In this document: one piece after another, positions 22,257 through 27,737 of the stretch | Layout of the letters: each line of letters starts with the position of its first letter | How positions within the stretch are numbered: position 1 is the stretch's first letter | Virus record (IMG/VR): IMGVR_UViG_3300050821_004725 | Location: 1 to 50,820 of that record | DNA length: 50,820 nt | Direction: 5' to 3' (one strand) | Origin: a virus | The notes under the pieces: model-generated | The model's input: the letters and a program-made list of their open reading frames with translations, nothing else | Databases searched by the model: none | Told to the model about the DNA's origin: nothing | Translations under genes and position numbers: made by a program

Positions 22257-22440
22257 TTTCCTCTCCCTCCACAATGTTGAGATAATTCGTCAACAGGCTC
22301 ACAAACAGGTCCGACCTCGCTCCATACGGCACTTTTCCGAGCAAATCAGACCACAAAAACCGATCGAGCCTTTCGGCCAGATCGGCAGGTAAATTCACAT
22401 GAACCTCGCGCGGAGGATTCGCGTTCGCCGGTCTAGGCAT
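22243..22440 (-). CDS. Small protein, possibly ribbon-helix-helix type
   Basis: 65 residues, GGAGG seven bases upstream. The stretch REVHVNLPADLAERLDRFL resembles the strand plus first helix of ribbon-helix-helix DNA-binding proteins, followed by a second helix (RSDLFVSLLTNYLNIVEG). If so, it would bind operators as a dimer. This is the best regulator candidate in this part of the operon, but the match is by pattern only. Confidence 0.65.
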   Translation of the reverse strand: MPRPANANPPREVHVNLPADLAERLDRFLWSDLLGKVPYGARSDLFVSLLTNYLNIVEGEENESV

Positions 22441-22442
22441 GC

Positions 22443-22592
22443 TCAGCCTCCGCTGTTGTCAGGATACTTCAGCCTCGAAGCATTATCGCGCGCTTGCTGC
22501 CATAGCTTTCTCAATCGTGCAATCTCTTGCTCCAGTCTGAGAATTTCCTTCGCGCGCTCTTCCGCGAGTTCAACCCACTCATGTTTAAGCAT
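22443..22592 (-). CDS. 49-residue coiled-coil protein
   Basis: Start overlaps the upstream stop. One long amphipathic helix (WVELAEERAKEILRLEQEI, ARLRKLWQQARDNASRL) with a short polar tail. Likely an oligomerising peptide. Function unknown. Confidence 0.55.
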   Translation of the reverse strand: MLKHEWVELAEERAKEILRLEQEIARLRKLWQQARDNASRLKYPDNSGG

Positions 22593-22965
22593 GATGAAAA
22601 TGCTCCTTTGCGCGCACTTTGTAATATGCGTAGAGTAACTTTTCTAACTGCCCTGCTAAGGCAGTCGTGTTCGCGAATGAATCACAAGCTAGCTTCACGT
22701 CAGCTGTAAGCAAGCGCGCAGCTTCGCTGTGGCAATTCTTACACCAAGCTAGCTCCACAACTTCAAATTTCAACGGCGCGTTAGCATGGTCTTCCATTGG
22801 CTCATTGCATTGCAGCCACCAGCCCGAGCGTTCCTCGCGCATTAATACCGGCTGCATCTCATGCACTTCGCCACATGCGCGGCATTTTGACTGCTTCACG
22901 AACCAGCAGTAAGGCTTAGTCTGCGCCGTAGCCTGTGCCACTAGCGCTTCAAAAGTCGGAAGCAT
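22585..22965 (-). CDS. Zinc-binding hypothetical protein
   Basis: 126 residues from the ATG at 22965 (GGGGAGG five bases upstream). Cys/His groups at KCRACGEVHEMQ, WLQCNEPMEDH and WCKNCHSEAARL suggest one or two structural zinc sites. The C-terminal third is helical (NTTALAGQLEKLLYAYYKVR). No family assigned. Confidence 0.65.
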   Translation of the reverse strand: MLPTFEALVAQATAQTKPYCWFVKQSKCRACGEVHEMQPVLMREERSGWWLQCNEPMEDHANAPLKFEVVELAWCKNCHSEAARLLTADVKLACDSFANTTALAGQLEKLLYAYYKVRAKEHFHHA

Positions 22966-23179
22966 AGCATCCTCCCCACGGAAGAACTTCACAATCGAGA
23001 ATAATCGAGCCGAATGAATCGATGTAGTCTGTCGTCAGCGCGTCAATGTCCAACATTGACGTGCAGAGATCAGCGTCGAGAGGCTCATGGGTCAAACGTT
23101 TGACGCCCTTGCGAGTGCAAGGCCATGCGAGCGCGGTGCAACCTGCACCAAGCCCGACTTGAAATTGAACGGTAAACAT
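22949..23179 (-). CDS. Small hypothetical protein, first gene after an internal promoter
   Basis: 76 residues from the ATG at 23179 (GGAG six bases upstream). Starts MFTVQFQVGLGAGCTALAW, with a basic turn CTRKGVKRL and an acidic C-terminal half. It follows the consensus-like promoter at 23254..23282 by about 70 bases. A perfect 14-bp palindrome (GTCAAACGTTTGAC, 23091-23104) lies within the gene. Function unknown. Confidence 0.6.
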   Translation of the reverse strand: MFTVQFQVGLGAGCTALAWPCTRKGVKRLTHEPLDADLCTSMLDIDALTTDYIDSFGSIILDCEVLPWGGCYASDF

Positions 23180-23253
23180 AGTTGTCTCCACAACAATGCA
23201 AAACCATGGCTGAATGAAACAAACCGGCGCGTTTACATACCGGTAAAACACCC

Positions 23254-23282
23254 ATTGTACTACAAACTGTACCACTTGTCAA
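23254..23282 (-). promoter_or_regulatory. Leftward sigma70-type promoter
   Basis: On the minus strand TTGACA (23282-23277), a 17-base spacer, and TACAAT (23259-23254), close to consensus. Expected start near 23247, upstream of the gene starting at 23179. It lies three bases beyond the foldable element at 23285..23414. Confidence 0.75.
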
Positions 23283-23284
23283 TC

Positions 23285-23414
23285 GTTTTATGTAAGCCGT
23301 CGCGTAATTACTCGCCTCAGCTGCCGTTCTAGGCCGAGTGGAGACGCGCGAAACGTTTGCGGGGAGCGATAGCGGCCTATGTGCCACAAACGAACACGAC
23401 GGCTTGCATAAAAC
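23285..23414. other. Foldable non-coding element (long inverted repeat)
   Basis: An 18-base inverted repeat with one mismatch (23285-23302 with 23397-23414; arms GTTTTATGTAAGCCGTCG and CGACGGCTTGCATAAAAC) encloses a second 7-bp stem (TAGGCCG 23330-23336 with CGGCCTA 23373-23379). No convincing gene overlaps it. It is the core of the 350-base gene-free stretch 23180..23527. Possible identities are a structured RNA on either strand, a cruciform or protein-binding site, or a secondary origin. Confidence 0.5.
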
Positions 23415-23527
23415 AGGTCCGCGGAGGCGAGCCAGCTCTCCGTACTCTAAACAATTCCACTTTCAATTGCCTCGGACCAAACCTGCGCGCCCTCCTCAGG
23501 GAAAATGCAACGCGCAGGGGAGACGCA

Positions 23528-23716
23528 CTAAGCTAACAAAATTATCTCATTCGGTTCCAGCCTCGCCGTCGCCACAGTCACAATCCAGTCCGGATCAGAC
23601 TCTTGCACCAGCGCGATACATTGGCCTTCATCTGGGTTCATTACCACCACGCTATGCTGGCGCGTATGCGAGCCCACCTTCACCTTATACGTCACTTCCC
23701 ATCCTGCAGCTATCAT
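23528..23716 (-). CDS. Small hypothetical protein
   Basis: 62 residues from the ATG at 23716 (GGAG six bases upstream). Beta-rich (GWEVTYKVKVGSHTRQHSVVV, IALVQESDPDWIVTVATARL). A strong hairpin precedes it. It is the last gene before the non-coding stretch 23283..23527. Function unknown. Confidence 0.65.
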   Translation of the reverse strand: MIAAGWEVTYKVKVGSHTRQHSVVVMNPDEGQCIALVQESDPDWIVTVATARLEPNEIILLA

Positions 23717-23732
23717 TATCGTCTCCACGATA

Positions 23733-23765
23733 GCGCGGGAGAGCCGCTCTTCGCGGTTCCCGCGC
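23733..23765 (-). promoter_or_regulatory. Intergenic hairpin
   Basis: GCGCGGGA and TCCCGCGC form an 8-bp outer stem, with an inner CCGC/GCGG stem and a 5-base loop. It fills the gap between the genes ending at 23775 and starting at 23716. No T-run follows, so RNA processing or stability control is more likely than termination. Confidence 0.5.
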
Positions 23766-23774
23766 ACTGTTGAA

Positions 23775-24353
23775 TTACAGCCCGCTAAGCCCAGCCAACG
23801 CATTCGCGGCCGCCACACTTGCTGCCTCGTTCACTTTCTTTTCCTTCTTCGGCGGCCGAATGCGTTCGATCTCAGCCGCGACTTCGTCCTGTGCGCGCAA
23901 GGCTGCATGAATCTTGGCGCGTTCCTTCGGATCCTCGTGCAATGCCGCGAGGTAGGTTTGTACTTCGGCGAGAGCCTTGCCGTACAAATTCGCCAAAGCC
24001 TTAGCCAGCAATCCCCCTGTCGGTTCACCATCACCCGAGCCCTTCATCGACCATTCGCCTGCCTCGAGCGCCTCGATCAATCCCGACACAGCCTTTTCGG
24101 CTTCCTCGGCCGTTTTCTTCGTGCTACCGGCGTCGCTCAGCTTCTGCCGCGCCCCGTGCGTAGCAAACCGCGCATACATCTCAGCCTGTGGGTCCAGCGT
24201 AAATTGATGCACCGCGCCGTTGGCAAACTCCGCGCGAAACACTACCACGCCATTCTCGCCATAGGTTTCCGACAACTTCATTTTCTTCTTCGCCGGCAGT
24301 GCCCCTGTTGCATCCGCAAAACCATCCGTGCTTTGTTCCAGAACGTCTGACAT
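23775..24353 (-). CDS. Acidic helical hypothetical protein under its own promoter
   Basis: 192 residues from the ATG at 24353 (GGAG nine bases upstream). Strand segment ENGVVVFRAEFANGAVHQFTL, then long helices with GLLAKALANLYGKALAEVQTY and a Lys-rich stretch (RIRPPKKEKKVNEA). It follows a TATAAT-type promoter whose start region carries a palindrome. Abundant Ala/Glu helices suggest a stable cytosolic protein. Similar proteins are common in phage early regions, with no known function. Confidence 0.7.
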   Translation of the reverse strand: MSDVLEQSTDGFADATGALPAKKKMKLSETYGENGVVVFRAEFANGAVHQFTLDPQAEMYARFATHGARQKLSDAGSTKKTAEEAEKAVSGLIEALEAGEWSMKGSGDGEPTGGLLAKALANLYGKALAEVQTYLAALHEDPKERAKIHAALRAQDEVAAEIERIRPPKKEKKVNEAASVAAANALAGLSGL

Positions 24354-24393
24354 TATCCAATCTCCAAAATTAGGCCATTGTGGCCGGGTATGC

Positions 24394-24410
24394 GCCAAAC
24401 TACGTTTGGC
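24394..24410. promoter_or_regulatory. Palindromic operator-like site at a leftward transcription start
   Basis: GCCAAAC-TAC-GTTTGGC, a perfect 7-bp inverted repeat, lies directly downstream of the -10 box at 24418-24423. A further half site, CCAAACGT (24432-24439), lies near the -35 region. The geometry fits a repressor operator, though a 5' RNA hairpin is equally possible. Confidence 0.5.
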
Positions 24411-24417
24411 TGATTCC

Positions 24418-24446
24418 ATTATAGCCCATTACCAAACGTCGCAAAG
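24418..24446 (-). promoter_or_regulatory. Leftward promoter with perfect -10 box
   Basis: On the minus strand TATAAT (24423-24418) with only a weak -35 (TTTGCG or CTTTGC, spacer 16-17). Expected start near 24411, reading the gene at 24353. The weak -35 suggests dependence on an activator or control through the adjacent palindrome. Confidence 0.55.
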
Positions 24447-24470
24447 GACTAAATTGTAACTTCACTACGC

Positions 24471-24845
24471 CTATTCTTTCCCACCCTTGGCGCGTAACTT
24501 CGCCATTAGGTCTTCAATTTCCAGCTCTTCCCTCACCTTTTCATCCACAACCCCGGCCGCGGCATTATTCCACACTTCTGCCGCGTCAGTGCTAGGCAAC
24601 GTCAGGCGCAAAATCCGCTTCGCTTTCTCCCCGGGCAAGTGTTTCAGTTGAACTGTCACTTTGCATGCCACCTCATACCCGGGATTACCCGAATTCTCGC
24701 GCACGGTTGACAAAAACCGATAAAACTTCAGCCTTTCGCGCGTACAGTCATCCGCTGTGGGAAACGAGAGTATCAGCTCCCCCTTTTCCTCCAGCGCAGT
24801 CAAGGCTTGCGCGTAGACTGTTGGAAAATTTTCCTTCCGTGCCAT
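24471..24845 (-). CDS. Hypothetical protein
   Basis: 124 residues with an excellent ribosome site (GGAGGTG, 4 bases before ATG). Polar helical start (MARKENFPTVYAQALTALEEK), a strand-rich centre (CKVTVQLKHLPGEKAKRILRL) and an acidic-basic helical tail (REELEIEDLMAKLRAKGGKE). No family was recognised. It is preceded by a hairpin (24864-24883). Confidence 0.7.
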   Translation of the reverse strand: MARKENFPTVYAQALTALEEKGELILSFPTADDCTRERLKFYRFLSTVRENSGNPGYEVACKVTVQLKHLPGEKAKRILRLTLPSTDAAEVWNNAAAGVVDEKVREELEIEDLMAKLRAKGGKE

Positions 24846-24863
24846 GGTTCACCTCCAATACAC

Positions 24864-24883
24864 TAGCCAAAGGGCCTCCCCTT
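24864..24883 (-). promoter_or_regulatory. Intergenic hairpin
   Basis: CCAAAGGG and CCCTTTGG form an 8-bp stem around CCTC. It lies between the 25-residue membrane peptide gene and the gene starting at 24845. No T-run on the minus strand, so it probably acts in RNA processing or stability. Confidence 0.5.
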
Positions 24884-24903
24884 TGGTAAGCGCACTGTCC
24901 CAG

Positions 24904-24981
24904 TCACAACCAGACGTTCAGCCATCCCAGCCCAGCCATAATCAAACAAACAATCGCAAACCCGAACAGAAACTTGCTCAT
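24904..24981 (-). CDS. 25-residue membrane micropeptide
   Basis: ATG overlaps the previous stop (ATGA), with AGGGGG six bases upstream. It encodes MSKFLFGFAIVCLIMAGLG, then WLNVWL, a single membrane span. Translational coupling supports expression. Role unknown. Confidence 0.5.
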   Translation of the reverse strand: MSKFLFGFAIVCLIMAGLGWLNVWL

Positions 24982-25226
24982 TCTATCCCCCTGCTCATAT
25001 CCGACCATGCGCCGCTTGCGCGGCTCACCACAAACTTATACCCCCGCGTCAGCACAATCCCATGCGAATCCCGTGGATAGCACTCCAGCCAGCTCAATGC
25101 ATCGTCCACAGTCCACGCGTAATGCACATTCATTGTCCCTTCCCATTCCACCATCACTTGGTAAGGCCGCAACGCATCATGCACCGCGCGGATGAAGTCT
25201 GTGACTTTATTAAACGCATTATACAC
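24978..25226 (-). CDS. Small hypothetical protein
   Basis: 82 residues from a GTG at 25226 (GGAGG six bases upstream), overlapping the previous stop. Contains FIRAVHDALRPYQVMVEWEGT and DALSWLECYPRDSHGIV. Mixed alpha/beta with many aromatics. No family was recognised. Confidence 0.65.
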   Translation of the reverse strand: MYNAFNKVTDFIRAVHDALRPYQVMVEWEGTMNVHYAWTVDDALSWLECYPRDSHGIVLTRGYKFVVSRASGAWSDMSRGIE

Positions 25227-25434
25227 AATCGACCTCCACACATGCTCTATGCATTTCCAACATTTCCACACATTCGCTAACCGCATGCACCTGGGCTTCT
25301 TCCTCGCCGAGTATGCACACAAGGTCTGCCCATGTGTCTGCCACAACCCGTTCCTCTTCCCACCCGCGCACTGGCGCGTAAGCCTGCTCATACAACCTAT
25401 GCGCAACCGCGCTTCTCAATTGATCCATGGTCAT
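25219..25434 (-). CDS. Small acidic hypothetical protein
   Basis: 71 residues; the ATG at 25434 has GGAG at 6-base spacing (another ATG at 25437 and a GTG at 25446 are possible). Mostly helical and acidic (GWEEERVVADTWADLVCILG, EEEAQVHAVSECVEMLEM). Second gene of the leftward array. Function unknown. Confidence 0.6.
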   Translation of the reverse strand: MTMDQLRSAVAHRLYEQAYAPVRGWEEERVVADTWADLVCILGEEEAQVHAVSECVEMLEMHRACVEVDCV

Positions 25435-25445
25435 CATAGTCTCCA

Positions 25446-25577
25446 CTACGGTTGACGTAACTTATCAGTCAGCATGCGACGTCTAAGCCTATTTTGCTCT
25501 TTCGCCTCATACCGCCTTGCCCTTTCTTCCAGTTCCTTTCGCTTCTGTAACCTTTCTTTCTCGCTTAGGGTAATCAC
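25446..25577 (-). CDS. 43-residue charged helical protein, first leftward gene
   Basis: GTG start with GGGAG six bases upstream. It encodes one long charged helix (MITLSEKERLQKRKELEERA, then RRYEAKEQNRLRRRMLT). It starts about 38 bases after the predicted transcription start of the promoter at 25623..25651. Highly basic and acidic repeats suggest a small RNA- or DNA-binding or coiled-coil peptide. Confidence 0.55.
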   Translation of the reverse strand: MITLSEKERLQKRKELEERARRYEAKEQNRLRRRMLTDKLRQP

Positions 25578-25622
25578 TTAGGCTCCCAGGTAGCAGGTCG
25601 CGTTGCGTCTGACCATGAAACT

Positions 25623-25651
25623 ATTATAGATGGTGCAACGGATGATACCAA
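25623..25651 (-). promoter_or_regulatory. Main leftward sigma70-type promoter
   Basis: On the minus strand TTGGTA (25651-25646), a 17-base spacer, then perfect TATAAT (25628-25623). Expected start near 25615. It faces the first leftward gene and lies 44 bases from the left arm of the large inverted repeat. Confidence 0.75.
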
Positions 25652-25694
25652 TTGATTGTTGCTATTGAAAACTATCGACCATAGTGATAATTCC

Positions 25695-25949
25695 CAAACA
25701 TGAATACATGGATATATGGGCTAGAAAGTTTCGACAGCCGAGAGGCTATCGGTTAGGGGAGGCTGATTGGTAGGAGGATAGAGGTGTAAGGTAGGTGTAA
25801 TTTCTATTTGTATTATTATTATATATTTTTTTTTTTACAATTACCTTACAACACTACTGTTCACCCGGGTGAACTCCTTACAGCCACCTTACACCCCTCC
25901 TCCCGAGCCTCTCAAAATTCCAATCCATATATCCATGTATTCATGTTTG
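25695..25949. other. Candidate replication origin/control hub: inverted repeat, iterons, AT-rich tract
   Basis: A perfect 25-bp inverted repeat (25695-25719 with 25925-25949) encloses three copies of a 16-bp motif TGTAAGGTRNNTGTAA: plus strand 25785-25800, and minus strand 25835-25850 and 25878-25893. An AT-rich tract (25801-25843, including 12 T) lies between the first two copies, and a perfect 16-bp palindrome GTTCACCCGGGTGAAC (25859-25874) between the second and third. Iterons next to an unwinding-prone tract at the divergence point of two operons are the classic look of an origin. An operator for both operons is the alternative. No initiator gene was recognised. Confidence 0.6.
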
Positions 25950-26405
25950 CGCCGTCGCATGAGTATCACTATCGACTGACGCACTATCATAGCCTCTATC
26001 ACCATCCTACCATCCACGCGTTGGTGTATCTGCGTGCATACATTCACTATTGACTGTCGCATGACACCAAGCTTTCACCGCGCTTACGCACGAGCCGCGC
26101 GTAGGCTGGCTGTGCGCTAGGTGTCGGGCTTCCGTAAGCCTAGGGTGGGGGGCAAATCGAGTCGGTCGATGCGCGCGATATAGCACTCTCGTGTGGTGCG
26201 AGAGGGAATGACTAAAGACCGTCGGGTTTACACGAAAGTAAAGTGGCTGCGGTATTGTGCATTGCGTGGGGGCGGTGACGGGTTCGATCGACGGTGGGGC
26301 GGTTTCCCGGACCGTGGTGGGCACGGCGGGGGAGGGTAGGCATTGGCATGGCGGGGGAAAAATTAGACGCGTATAAACGCCGCCTATGACCGCCGGATGT
26401 TGTGG
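25950..26405. other. Gene-free stretch between hub and rightward promoter
   Basis: No convincing gene. It contains an 18-base direct repeat with two mismatches (TCACTATCGACTGACGCA 25966-25983 and TCACTATTGACTGTCGCA 26044-26061), a repeated GTCGCATGA (25954-25962, 26056-26064), and short hairpins (GGCTT/AAGCC at 26127-26140 and CTCTCG/CGAGAG at 26186-26204). The last part is G-rich. Binding sites for a phage protein are likely; nothing else is seen. Confidence 0.5.
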
Positions 26406-26434
26406 TTGACTACTGCGGAACTTTGGTCTATGAT
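26406..26434 (+). promoter_or_regulatory. Rightward sigma70-type promoter of the packaging/virion operon
   Basis: TTGACT (26406-26411), a 17-base spacer, and TATGAT (26429-26434). Expected start near 26441, 29 bases before the first rightward gene. Close to consensus, so host RNA polymerase could read the late genes without a phage polymerase. Confidence 0.75.
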
Positions 26435-26469
26435 CTGTAGTCTAATCGCGAAGCGAAACGGAGGCTGTG

Positions 26470-26652
26470 ATGACACTGATCGAAGTGGTGGCACTGGGCG
26501 AGACGGAAGGCCAAAGTGCGGAAGAAACGGCTGGGTCGTTGTCGAGACTGCAGGGGGTGGAGGTGGATGCGGATTGGGTTCGCGCCGTGAGAAGCTCCGA
26601 TGGCTATCGCACAGTGCTGGCGCGTATGGGAGGCAGCTGTGGCGAACGCTAG
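26470..26652 (+). CDS. Small hypothetical protein, first rightward gene
   Basis: 60 residues from the ATG at 26470 (CGGAGG five bases upstream; a GTG directly before is possible). Acidic N-terminal half (LIEVVALGETEGQSAEETAG), then SLSRLQGVEVDADWVRAV. It ends inside the next small gene. No family; position next to the small terminase gene suggests a packaging or regulatory helper. Confidence 0.55.
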   Translation: MTLIEVVALGETEGQSAEETAGSLSRLQGVEVDADWVRAVRSSDGYRTVLARMGGSCGER

Positions 26653-26773
26653 ACCGAAAGGGATGATGAAGATCGTCAGCGCGCAGTCGGCGAAGCCGGG
26701 TCGACCAAAGACTGTGAAAGTAACCAAGCCGATGAAGGTCAAGGCTGGGAAAATGCCAAAGGTGAAGAAATGA
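26639..26773 (+). CDS. 44-residue highly basic protein
   Basis: GTG start with GGGAGG six bases upstream, stop overlapping the terminase small subunit start (ATGA). The product (VANARPKGMMKIVSAQSAKP, GRPKTVKVTKPMKVKAGKM, PKVKK) is rich in Lys/Pro/Val, like histone-tail or AT-hook-type peptides (GRPK). Probably binds nucleic acid. It is too short for usual gene-length cut-offs, but both ends are coupled to neighbours. Confidence 0.6.
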   Translation: MANARPKGMMKIVSAQSAKPGRPKTVKVTKPMKVKAGKMPKVKK

Positions 26774-27438
26774 GAGTGTATGGGGCTGGAGGGGTGCTGG
26801 TGACGGAATCGCCGAGTAGGGAGGCGGTGAGCGAACCTCTGGCTGTGGAAGGGAAGATGGATTGTACGTTGCTGGAGGATGTGAGAGCGCTCGCGCCGGT
26901 TTCGATTGAACTGGAGGCAGTGAGGCTGTATGCGGAATCGGGAAGCCTGGCTTCGGTTTCGCGCGAACTCGGCATTGCGATTTACGAACTGCAAAAGCTC
27001 CAACGCACTAGCTGGTGGCAAGCGGAGCTAGCCGCGCTTCGGCGCGAAGAGTCGGCGATGAAGAATGCTCGCCTGACGCGGATTCACAACCTGACACTCG
27101 AAGCCCTCGAGGACCGTCTTGAACACGGCGACTTGGTAATGAAGGGCCGTGGTTTTGTCCGCGCGAAATTGTCCGGCCGAGACCTCGCGCGCATCTCAGA
27201 AGCCGTGTTCAAACAACGTCAACTGTTGAACGGTGAACCGACTCACATCGACAACAGCAACAAGAAGCTGGAAGAACTGAGCCAAAAGCTCCGCGCGCTT
27301 GGCGCGAGGGATGCCACTCACCTGACGATCGATATGGAGGCGCAAGATGTCACGCCTATCAATAGAACCTCCGATCGAGCCCGAGTGGAGCCTCGCCAGC
27401 CTGAATTCGCTGGACACGATACTGAAGGAGATGATTGA
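26770..27438 (+). CDS. terS: Terminase small subunit
   Basis: 222 residues. A helix-turn-helix-like region (VRLYAESGSLASVSRELGIA, IYELQKLQRTSWWQAEL) followed by a long helical oligomerisation region is the usual layout of small terminases, with the Trp-Trp after the recognition helix. It binds the packaging site and loads the large subunit. Located one small gene before the large subunit. ATGA-coupled to the basic peptide gene. Confidence 0.75.
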   Translation: MRVYGAGGVLVTESPSREAVSEPLAVEGKMDCTLLEDVRALAPVSIELEAVRLYAESGSLASVSRELGIAIYELQKLQRTSWWQAELAALRREESAMKNARLTRIHNLTLEALEDRLEHGDLVMKGRGFVRAKLSGRDLARISEAVFKQRQLLNGEPTHIDNSNKKLEELSQKLRALGARDATHLTIDMEAQDVTPINRTSDRARVEPRQPEFAGHDTEGDD

Positions 27439-27685
27439 TGACTGGTTCTCTGCCTGGGTTAATTACCATGGGTTCAGCTGTGAAGACGATGTGGCCTGGG
27501 TTGAAAGCTCTCTTCGATTCCAGGTATTCACTGTTAGAGCAAGCACACAAGACTTGCTCGGAGCCATTGCCGAGTTCGACGATGCCCTCACTAGCTGGCT
27601 TGGGTCAGCTCGCTCCATTGTCTGGCGAACCCGGCCACACTGGACTCACCATCTGGTCATTGAATGCGAGTGCGCTCGCAGATAA
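27347..27685 (+). CDS. Hypothetical protein between terminase genes
   Basis: 112 residues, ATG with GGAGGC six bases upstream, overlapping the small terminase by 92 bases. Contains EMIDDWFSAWVNYHGFSCEDD and ALTSWLGSARSIVWRTRPHW, a Trp/Arg pattern of small phage virion-region proteins. A second frame (27438..27737, also with AAGGAG upstream) overlaps it. Protein-like composition favours this one. Role unknown. Confidence 0.55.
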   Translation: MSRLSIEPPIEPEWSLASLNSLDTILKEMIDDWFSAWVNYHGFSCEDDVAWVESSLRFQVFTVRASTQDLLGAIAEFDDALTSWLGSARSIVWRTRPHWTHHLVIECECARR

Positions 27686-27737
27686 CGCGTGCGTAGCACG
27701 AAGAGCAGCTGACCCGACTGACCCAACGGCGGACTAG

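Noticed and set aside
25695-25949. CRISPR-like or transposon-end reading of the repeats
   Set aside because: The repeats differ in spacing and orientation, there are no spacers of equal length, no target duplication and no transposase.
25808-26053. 81-codon frame on the plus strand in the hub
   Set aside because: It starts in the AT-rich tract, reads through the iterons and inverted repeat, and has Tyr/His-rich low-quality composition and no ribosome site.
26397-26666. 89-codon plus frame before the terminase genes
   Set aside because: It begins upstream of the predicted transcription start and overlaps the better-supported small gene at 26470.
26428-27021. 197-codon minus-strand frame opposite the small terminase
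   Set aside because: Shadow of the GC-rich terminase gene; it runs back over the rightward promoter and has no start signal.
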